Source: Aedes albopictus
Lineage: Eukaryota > Arthropoda > Insecta > Diptera > Culicidae
Assembly: GCF_035046485.1 (NCBI RefSeq)
Contig: NC_085137.1
Location: 315,901,164-315,965,163 of the forward strand
Direction: 5' to 3'
Length of the DNA stretch: 64,000 nucleotides
This document shows, one piece after another, positions 55,475 through 64,000 of the stretch. Every line of letters begins with the position of its first letter. Within the stretch, counting starts at the first letter, position 1. The position numbers and the translations under genes were made by a program. The notes below the pieces were generated by a model. It was given only the letters and a program-made list of their open reading frames with translations, did not search any database and was not told where the DNA came from.

Positions 55475-57420
55475 CATCTTGTTTTAAATTTATTATTTCT
55501 TTTATTTGTCATTATTTTTCTTCACCTTTTTTCTCTCAAATTATTCACTTTTATTTTTTTTGTTTCCATCATCAATATAATATATGCATGACCGCTCTTA
55601 AACGCTAGTTTCTTCTTTTTCCTTTCTGGGTTTAAAGTTGTTACCGGTTCCGCTGTTTCTGCCTGTTTGATTTTTTTCTTTTAATGTGTATGTGTTTTTT
55701 TGTAACTTTGTGTTTCGTTTTGTTTTCACCTTTTTGCCAAAAAAAGTTCCTATTGTGTTTGGATTTGTGGTGTGTGTGTGTGTTTTCGTTTCCAAAATCG
55801 TCGTCCTGCACTGCAGCAGTGCTGCCAACTTTTACAAACTTCTTCCGCTGACTTATGCGTGTTTTAGCTTCGTTTGAATGAGTTGACACTATTGTGTATG
55901 CAATACATTTTTTTTTGTTGGCTCCTATTATATGATAAGATGATCACGGAAATTTCGAAAACGTCACTAATTGAATGTTCAAATTGTTGTTTTACTCTCA
56001 GTTTAGTTTTTTTTATACAAAATATGTCCACCCTATTTAGTTTATATGTCTAGTTTATCCTCACTCTTACATCTCCGCACTGCGCACAACACGCATCGTC
56101 TTCCTTTTCTTCTTGGTTTCTTTTGTTTTAATTTCTTTCTACAATTTGCTCACTTTTAATACATACGACAATATAACGAAAAAGCGAAACAGTCGACTTT
56201 TGTGATTATTTATTTTACTTAACTTCGGTTAGCTAGCGTTTGCCTAAGGTTTTGTTTGTTGTTTCACGAAAATTGCCATCGATTTAGAATTTCTTCCGCA
56301 AGAAAACTACCATTTTTTTTGTGTTGAGGAGACGAGGAATGAGAAGCGACTACAAACTCTGTCAGCTATTGTTGTTTCTGTTTCGTTTGCGGTACATTGC
56401 CTGTTGCTTACAAATAACAAAACTCCTATTTCGATTTGCTATTCTAGCTTACGCGGATTGTATTGTGTTCGCTGATGGGCTGAACTGAAAACTGAAAACC
56501 GTCGCCGTTCCATTAGCTAGAGGGGCCCTGCCTTAACACCTACACGGTAAACGTAAAAACTTACAAAGAAAGTGAACGCAAAACAATGAAATTAAAAGTA
56601 ATTTGTAACTGTATCTCAATTTACAGCGCGAATTATTGTTTGCCTAGCTTGCACAATTCGCTCGAATGGAGGGACAAAACGCACCATTGACCGTGCATCG
56701 ACTGACTTTGTCGTCTGCCTCCGTTTCCCTCTACCTACCATTGCTTTCTAGCATCAAAAAATTTACACCAACCAGTCGTTCTAGTTCCGTTTTGTCCAAG
56801 TTTCTCTTTTCAAGTTGTTGTGTTTTTGTTTTCACAAGTGTTTAGTTTCTTTATTTTTTTATTCTTCTACTACTGTTGTGTGTATTTTGATTTCAACTAT
56901 ACCACGTAAATGGGTCCGATTAGGTTTTAATTGCTTGTTTCTTGTTTACATGTTTTTTTTTTCTGTGTCTTCGTCTGTGTTTTATTTTTTTGTGTTCCGC
57001 CATTTGTTATCGGTTTGAATTACTTTGTTGCTCAACCAAGACTCTCGGTTTGTCGGATTTGGATGTCCAGTAGCTCTATTTAGAAAAATATTTCCATCAA
57101 TTTGTTCGGTGTCACGGTGTAATGTTTGATTGGCTTATACTGCTTACTGTTACGGTATTCTGTTTAGTTGTGTTTTTTCCTCTAGCAATTTTAATATTAT
57201 ATTTTTCACAAGATATGTACAAATACAGTTTCCTATTCTTTTGGGTTATCTTCTACCGCTTATGGGTATTTGCAAATTTGTTTGTGATTTCTTTCAAATC
57301 GACTAAATGGTAGACCAATGCGCAGGTTATCCTAACCACACCCTGTTTCTTATTTCCAGACCAAATACTCAACAAATGAGAAGGAAGAGGGGTTAGGAAA
57401 AACCGTCAACAATTTCTGTT
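55475..57420 (-). other. T-rich unique block, possibly a minus-strand 3' UTR
   Basis: Nearly 2 kb of single-copy-looking sequence, strongly T-rich on plus (A-rich on minus), almost free of transposon features. On the minus strand AATAAA within ATAATAAATTTAAAAC, followed by GT-rich TGTTGTGATTATTGT near 55475, resembles a poly(A) site. A long 3' UTR of a minus-strand gene would explain this; no stop codon or coding end is recognisable. Frames at 55598-57313 are T- or A-run artefacts. Confidence 0.35.
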
Positions 57421-58172
57421 GCTGGAAATGTTACCTCTTTCGACTAAGCTTCCAATGTACTTTTTTAAACAAAACACGCGATTAAGATTGAACCCTGGAT
57501 AGAACAATTATTCTTCTATATTAGGTCATCACTGAAAATTGAAAATCAGTTGTCTTGTCACCTTTTCTTCGATTTTTGACAGTGAAAATGTTTTCACTGC
57601 ATTTCGAGAAGAAAATGGAAAACACAAACAAAATATCACAATAGAATGCATTATATGTCAATCATCAGACAAAGCTTTGGCAAATTATAGCTACCATATA
57701 TTGACGATAGTACAGACACAGTCTGTGATCATATCTCAAAACGAACTTAAATGTTTATATCATATCGTTGATTTCCCTGCCTTGCAAACTGGGAGAAAAC
57801 ATTTGTCTTAACACATCTGTTCGCAAAACTGTCAAGACATTTCTTTCTTATGTCAGATCACAGCTGCAACATCAACCCGACTCAGGTTCGCTTGTGCTGA
57901 AATTTGTTTGACGTTTGTTTGTTTACACATTTTCCGCCGATCCAGTTCCAACCCAGGTTCAAAAACGAATTCGACATTAGTGTCTAGTTCTGTATTGAGG
58001 TTGTTGAGTTAGGAGGCGAAAATCAGACGTAATAAATATCACTAACAGTTTTGGTATCTCAAACATCTCTCTCTCTCTCTTCTGAGGCGAAACCTTATTG
58101 CCAGCCCCGACCAGAATTTCATCCACCGCTTTGGAATCTCTCTTCTTTGAAGTAAGATTTTCATAATTTCCT
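57421..58172. other. No supportable gene
   Basis: A 90-codon frame at 57539-57811 has no recognisable motif. A TC run (CTCTCTCTCTCT) lies near 58066-58080. Confidence 0.35.
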
Positions 58173-58255
58173 GTACTGCCCATGATCGCATATCAGTCCC
58201 ATATTTGCTGGGTTTCCTATTCATATGGGACAATTATGCGATCATAGGCAGTGTA
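58173..58255. mobile_element. Small foldback, 83 bp
   Basis: Arms TACTGCCCATGATCGCATA...ATGCGATCATAGGCAGT with an inner TCCCATAT/ATATGGGA pair. Short loop, non-coding. Confidence 0.7.
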
Positions 58256-58825
58256 GGTTAATCTGTCCCACAACGTTTATCTTCCGAATGATTCTTGATT
58301 TGTTGCTGCCACCATGAATCCGTTCAGCTTCTGGAATTTTTCACATTGTGGTGCTGCTTGTTGCCAATGTTGTACTTGGTCACTTGACAGCTGTAATAAT
58401 AATACTCCTCGCAACCGGCATGGCCTGCTTAATGATACACTGAATATAATCATTCTAATGAAAATACATGTAAATTTAGTCTAAAGTACCCAATGCGCAC
58501 AATAGATACGTTTGCATGTGCCTGGCAGTAGTTTTACAGATTTCCCGTGAGAAAACTGTCAAAAAACGCAAACCTCGACGGAAAGGACCTTATTGGTGAT
58601 CAAATGTGAGGTTAGGTAACGAAAAATTTTCAACTTTGGAAGCAAAATTAACATATTTCTGGTCTATACATTGCATGAAAGTTACCAGTATCTTCAATAA
58701 TTTCACTTTTCTTCCATTTGTATCATTAGTAATTCATTGTAGGATTCGTAATTTACTGTTTTCAAAGAGCGCCACCTGCGCAATTTAGCTTTGTGTTTGA
58801 TCGTCAATACGTTCCAGGGTCAAGG
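58256..58825. other. No supportable gene
   Basis: Non-coding spacer between two foldbacks. Confidence 0.35.
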
Positions 58826-59090
58826 CTGTGAACCATTTCGCTTGTTCTTTTAACTTTTAGTTAATATTTGACACTTCGGTAGTTATTTTGCGTTCGATTA
58901 GACATTTCAATAGTTTTTTCGTAAGCAATGATTTGGCTGCGTACTGTAGTATTTCGTTCCAAAAACTACTAATCTGTCAAATTTCAAATGGGTAGCAATC
59001 GTAGTTATTTTTAAATTTGTTGATGGAAAATAACTATCGAAGTGTCAAATTTTAACTAAAAGATAGATGAAAAAGCGAAGTGGTTCACAG
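58826..59090. mobile_element. Foldback element, CTGTGAACCA ends
   Basis: Arms of about 60 bp (CTGTGAACCATTTCGCTT; TAACTTTTAGTTAA; TTTGACACTTCG) and a spacer with an inner inverted patch (AGTTTTTTCG). 265 bp, non-coding. Confidence 0.75.
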
Positions 59091-59454
59091 TCTAGTATTC
59101 CAGATTTGTCTCTACGTGCTGGTATGCAGGATGTGGTCACTTCAAACGGAATCGCCCAAGTAATTTTCGTCCAGTTTATTAATTTTTGTGACCGGAATGG
59201 TCAAGAAATTTAATACAGTAAGCCACATTTGATTTGATGTTTCGTTTCAGTTCAGATATGTCCCATTTAAATACGGGACACATTTCGGAAATCCAACAAA
59301 AAGGGAATCAATGTCCAAAAACAGAACTGGTTGTTGTTTATAATGATATTTCAACTGGAAAGAACGAATAAATCGTTCAAAAACAAGCAATGTACCAGTG
59401 GCGAGTAATTGAAAATTGGCTTTCTCTCTCTGTCTTACCCATGCAAAACTATTA

Positions 59455-61165
59455 AAATTGGGCGAGAATGTTGCAACACCGTAAGAGGGCGAATGAGGCA
59501 CGTTATAAACAGCCCCGGAACAGGCAGAAACCAGTCTTATGGAGGAAGAAGTGCCAGCATAAAGAACGAGATCGCGAAGCAATGGAAGAGCTGCACCGCC
59601 CTGTGGACACAAGAAAGTTCTACGAGAAGCTGAACCGCTCGCGCTGCAGAGGCTTCGTGCCACAAGCCGACATGTGCTGAGACAATCAAGGGAATCTTCT
59701 CACGAGCGAGCGTGAGGTGGTTGAGAGGTAGCGGCAGCATTACGATGAGTACCTCAATGGCGACGTTTGCTAGCACTGAGGGTGGTGTGGTAACATCTTT
59801 AGGAGTACGTGCGCAGGACGAAAGACTTCCGGCCCCTAACCTCCAAGACATTGAGGAGGAGGTTGGCCGGTTAAAAAACAACAAAGCCGCTGGAGCAGAT
59901 CAACTACCAAGCGAGCTTCAAAAATTCAGCGGAGAAGCACTGGTGAGAGCAGTACACTGGGTCATGACCAAGATTTCCGAGGAGAAAGTATTATAGGAGG
60001 AATGGATGGAAGGTATCGTGTGTCCCATCTACAAAAAGGGCGACAAGTTGGATTGCGGGAACTACCGCGCGATCACACTACTGAGCGCTGCCTACAAGAT
60101 ACTCTTTCAAATTTTATGCCGCCGTCTATCACCGATTACAAGAGAGTTCGTGGGGCAATATCAGGCTGGATTCATGGGTGAACGCGCTACAACGAACCAG
60201 ATGTTCGCCATCCGCCAGGTGTTGCAGAAATGCCGCGAATACGGCGTGCCCACACATCACTTGTTCGTCGATTTTAAATCGACGTATGATACAATCGATC
60301 GAGACCAGCTATGGCAGATTATGCACGAATACGGATTCGCGGATAAACTGATCCGATTGATCAAGGCGACGATGGATCGAGTGATGTGCGTAGTTCGAGT
60401 ATCAGGGACACTCTCGAATCCCTTCGAATCCCGCAGAGGGTTACGGCAAGGTGATGGTCTTTCGTGCTTGCTGTTCAACATTGCTTTAGAGGGTGTAATA
60501 AGGAGAGCGGGGATAAACACGAATGGAACGATTTTCACGAAGTTCGTTCAGGTGCTTGGTTTCGCTGATGATATTGATATTATAGCACGCAAATTTAAGA
60601 CGATGGCGGAAACGTACATCCAACTAAAAAATGAAGGCATGCAAATCGGATTAGTCATTAATGTGTCGAAGATAAAGTACATGACGGCACAAGGCTCTAG
60701 GGAGGAGTTACCGCGCAGGAAATCGAACTTACCTTGGACTCCGCAGAACTCTACGATCGAACAAAGTTCGCCGTCGCACGAAGTTAAATATCTACAAAAC
60801 GCTGATTAGACTGGTCCTCTATGGGCACGAAACATGGACCCTACGTGCAGAGGACCAACGCGCCCTTGGAGTTTTCGAACGGAAGGTGTTGCGTACCATC
60901 TACGGCGGAGTGCAGATGGAAGACGGGACTTGAAAAGAGGAAAATAAACCACGAGCTGCATCAGCTGCTGAGAGATCCAACCGTCGTTCACACCGCGAAA
61001 ATCGGGAGACTACGGTGGGCGGATCACTTCATCAGGATGTCGAAGCAACTCGATTAAAACGGTTCTGGACAGCCATTCGACCGGTACAAGAAGACGTGGT
61101 GAGCAGCGAGCTAGGTCGATCAAGTGGAGGACAATCTGCGGATCCTAAAACCTAAACGACATTGT
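59455..61165 (+). pseudogene. Non-LTR retrotransposon ORF2 remnant, RT nearly complete
   Basis: Reading order: pre-RT (NEARYKQPRNRQKP, KKCQHKERDREAMEELH, KFYEKLNRS, GFVPQADMC; 59485-59680), RT fingers (NNKAAGADQLPSELQKF near 59873; GIVCPIYKKGDKLDCGNYRA near 60012), motif A (LFVDFKSTYDTIDRDQLW near 60262), motif B (RRGLRQGDGLSCLLFNIAL near 60434), catalytic FADD (near 60563), then the thumb. After an apparent deletion of about 100 codons near 60700-60790 comes LYGHETWTLRAEDQRALGVF and a C-terminal RLRWADHFIRM. Breaks: TGA near 59679, a frameshift before 59712, TAG at 59994-59996, a frameshift near 60790. The 5' endonuclease is missing. Same lineage as 5880-8310. Most RT catalytic residues remain, but no full protein can be made. 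Confidence 0.9.
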
Positions 61166-61689
61166 CAGTTGTAAAAAAAAACCTCATTTATCATTCACTG
61201 TATGGTTAGAAACGATTCATTCTACCGTTTTTCTGTTGTATCTTTTGCCATTGCTTCAAATATGGTAGAAATTTGGTTCTCAATGGTACTGTTACAAAAG
61301 AAGCTTCGTTATCATTTTCTAGTTATTCAATTTAACCTTAGCAGAACTGTTCAACCTTAGAAGATAGTTGTATGTAGATATTCATGACCAATATTGATAT
61401 TGATCAATATGCAAAACTAACCATGTTTTTTCTTTGTACATTTGAAAGACTATTCGAAAGAGATAGTACTCTACAGCAGTGTGCATGCACTCATGCATCA
61501 AGGGATTACAAATGATGTTGTTGGTTTAGTTTTTTTTTTTGTTTTTATGATTATATTCTTGTGATAATACAAGATACCGTTTAGTTTGGATCGCGGAGAT
61601 CACGTGTTTCGTTTCGTCTCTGTTTTTTGCGCTAATGCACGATGACCATCTTTGTTTGAGTAAGATTGTGGGTGGCTTTATGTTGCACT
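61166..61689. other. No supportable gene
   Basis: AT-rich spacer after the RT pseudogene; a T-run near 61531. Confidence 0.4.
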
Positions 61690-63290
61690 GATAGAGGGTC
61701 AGAGATATGGACTTCTCTGGAGTTCTTTTATATTTTCCCTCCAAGTTCCATCAGGATTTTTTTTTACAAAGGACTTTCTTCAGGGATTGCTTCAGGAGGG
61801 TTTTTTGTAGAGATTCCTCCGGGAGGTAGTTCCTTCTTTCTGGATTCTTCCAGAAGATTCTCCAAGAATTCTTCCTAGAATTCTTTGAGGTATTTTCCAG
61901 TAGTTTCTTCAGAGACTCCTCCAGGAAGAGTTTCTTGAAGGATTTTCTAAGGAGGAGTTTCTTCAGGGACTATGCTTAAAGGACCTTAAAGAATTCCTAC
62001 ACGAGCTACTTCCGGAAACCCAAGATTGGCTAAGGAGCAGTTCCTTCAAGAGATCTTATAAAATACCCTTCAAGAATTCCTTAGGAGCTCCTGCAGAAAA
62101 CCATACATGAATCAAATCAGACATTTTTTCAGTAGTTCTTTCAAGGATTTCTCAAGAAAAAGTATCCTTGGAGTTTTTTTTGAAGACTTCTTTAAGAGAT
62201 TCCTCCATGAAGAGTTTCTTGAAGGATTCTTCCAGGACGAGTGCCTTAAACGATTGTTTTAAAAGACTCTTCTAGGAGGTACTTCAGGGAACACTACAGG
62301 ATTTTTTTCGGGTATTTTTTTAAGGTTCCTTCAGGGATTCCTCCAGGAAGAGTATATTTATGAAAGCAAGAATGAGTACCTTTAGGGACTTCTCCAGAAG
62401 GTGTTGCTTTGGGGATTTCTCCAGGAGAAGTTCTATCGGAAGAACTCAGCGCTTTCCCCAGAAGAGCTTTCTTCAGGTATTAGGCGGAATTCCCTTAGAG
62501 AGTCCAGGAGCTCATTCAAGAAACCCTCCAGAAATTCTTTTGGGAAATTTTCCTGAACTTTTTTAGGAGCTTTTTTCAGGGTTCCTTCAATAGGAGTTCC
62601 TTCAGACAGAGATGCTCTAAAAGGAGTTTTTTCCGGGATTCCACCAAAAAGGAGTTCCAACAAGGAATTTCTACAACAGGTATTGCATTTAAATTATCAG
62701 GAGAATTGTCATGGATCTCTCCCAAAGTTTCATCAGTACGCAATTTCTCCAAGGATCCCTTCATCATGTACTTTTACAGGAGGAGTTTCATCAGAGATTC
62801 CTGCAGGAGTCTCTTGTGTACTTCCTCTGAGAGTTCCTCACAAAGTTTTTTTTTGATTGTTTCAAAAATTCCATCTTCTACAGGAAATCCCCCAAAAGAT
62901 TCTCTTGAATTCTTCCACGCCTTTAGCTAAGAGATTTTTCTCAGTTTCTCCATGAGTTTGTTTAGGAATTTTCTAACAAATCTCTCTGAAAACTCCCACA
63001 GAAACTTTCAGAGGAAATCCCAGATGGAAAAAGATGTTTTTTTTAAGAATTTCGGAAGAATCTCCTGGAAGCATTGTTACAGGAAATCTTTGAAGCATTG
63101 CTGAAGGATCTCTTGGACCTTTCAACTGGACCGATGGCAAAAGCCCACTAAAATTTTCTTAAAGAATTGCTGGAGATACACTTGGATGAATTCCAGGAGA
63201 AATTGTTACAGGAATTCAAGAACAAGTTTCTGTACAAATTTCAGGTGAATCTCTTTGAAGAATTGTTGTGAAAACACCCAGTTAAACTCA
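61690..63290. repeat. Degenerate TTCCTCCAGGAAGAG-type tract
   Basis: About 1.6 kb of loosely tandem units (GATTCCTCCAGGA, TTCTTGAAGGATT, AGGAGTTTC). The orientation changes near 63000, where GGAAATC and GAATTGC forms dominate. Frames at 62360-62930 are by-products. Confidence 0.75.
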
Positions 63291-64000
63291 ATTTGACTAC
63301 TCAAGATAAACTAGTAGAACTCCTGCTGCGAAAATTCCAAACAAAACTCGCAAAAGGATTACTGGGGTAGTCCCTGAATGACCATGTAGATTGTAGACGA
63401 ATTTACGAGAAAATCTTTGAAGAAACGAGCTCCATGTTGTTTTACCATTCCCTGTATAGTTGTGGATGACACAATAATGATAACCAGTATTATCCGTGGA
63501 ACTTGTGTTCCAGGATAATGAACGAATCGTTTGGTCTACCATGAGAAATTCTAAAATTATAACTGTTATCCTCAATACGATAACACAGTTATCATCATTA
63601 CTATGATATTTATTAGTTTATGCTACCATAATCAAATAGAAACTATAACCCATATAGTTGTTGGATATTGGGTGTACGATGGAAAAATGGCGATAACTGC
63701 GATCGTACGTTCAACATCGACAGACAAGTTAATTCCTTGATTTCGAATATTGGTGAGCCATTCTCCACATAATGAGAGCTTGCCTCCGAGCCTTTTCCCC
63801 CAAACCTTCTATCAGTGCATCATATCAATTCATCCACCTTTTCACGCAAGTATTGTGCAAAATCTCCTCTCAAACTGTCACACTTACTACCATCCCAGTT
63901 ATATTCCACTGAGTTTTGCACCGCCTGATGTTCACCGCACAACACAACCGGATCAACACACTCCGCTTGTCTCTTCACATCTCTTAATCTCTCTCTCTCA
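63291..64000. other. No supportable gene
   Basis: Single-copy-looking. TAACTGTTATC and GATAACACAGTTATC near 63555-63595 form a small inverted pair. The window ends in a TC-rich run. Confidence 0.35.

Noticed and set aside
55598..57313. K/N-rich and F/V-rich frames in the T-rich block
   Set aside because: Pure composition effects of T runs, with overlapping frames on both strands.
59247..59663. 138-codon minus-strand frame
   Set aside because: It is the antisense shadow of the pre-RT region of the plus-strand LINE remnant.

Overview
This is insect nuclear DNA, almost certainly from an Aedes-type mosquito (inference). The grounds are AT-rich non-coding sequence, tRNA-headed SINEs with (AAG)n tails resembling the Aedes family Feilai, several decayed non-LTR retrotransposons of kinds abundant in Aedes, dense miniature inverted-repeat elements (MITEs), and tracts of the degenerate GGAATTCCTCCAG-type repeat. 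Nothing is bacterial: there are no operons, rRNA genes, CRISPR arrays or intact long genes.

Only one stretch looks like a host protein-coding exon: minus strand 30825-31343, 173 codons opening with ATG and closing at a consensus splice donor, with a plausible 5' leader and promoter to about 32043. A minus-strand donor near 42860 and a T-rich unique block at 55475-57420 may be non-coding parts of minus-strand genes (weak).

Layout. 1-5.9 kb: unique sequence, MITEs and a SINE carrying a nested MITE. 5.9-8.3 kb: a reverse-transcriptase (RT) pseudogene broken by two DNA elements. 10.9-11.7 and 15.2-17.1 kb: minus-strand LINE fragments, the second with RNase H. 12.1-14.2 and 17.3-18.2 kb: two diverged copies of one segment. 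18.85-19.6 kb: an RT fragment split by a foldback element. 20.3-21.7 and 40.3-41.4 kb: an inverted pair of poly(A)-tailed retrocopies. 22.0-26.0 kb: a Jockey-like LINE split by two DNA elements. 27.7-29.1, 34.6-36.7 and 53.7-54.8 kb: clusters of a foldback family. 37.9-39.5, 51.3-53.2 and 61.7-63.3 kb: degenerate repeat tracts. 49.6-51.1 kb: a retroelement with ORF1 only. 59.5-61.2 kb: another RT pseudogene.

The most interesting content is a foldback family of about 357 bp, nearly all inverted repeat, with 16 copies or derivatives here. Where it interrupts coding frames or other copies of itself, the interrupted sequence is restored exactly only if the target duplication is the 2-bp AT, not the TA of mariner-type elements. 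Copies nest three deep, chain head to tail with exactly one AT between them, and twice occupy the same internal site. One copy carries 97 bp that look templated from the inverted arm of its neighbour. Two unrelated elements (1,413 and 432 bp) inside other LINE frames show the same AT signature. A second theme is a tRNA-derived SINE ending in a covarying hairpin, present also as four 54-61 bp insertions that keep little more than that hairpin and have 9-13 bp target duplications.
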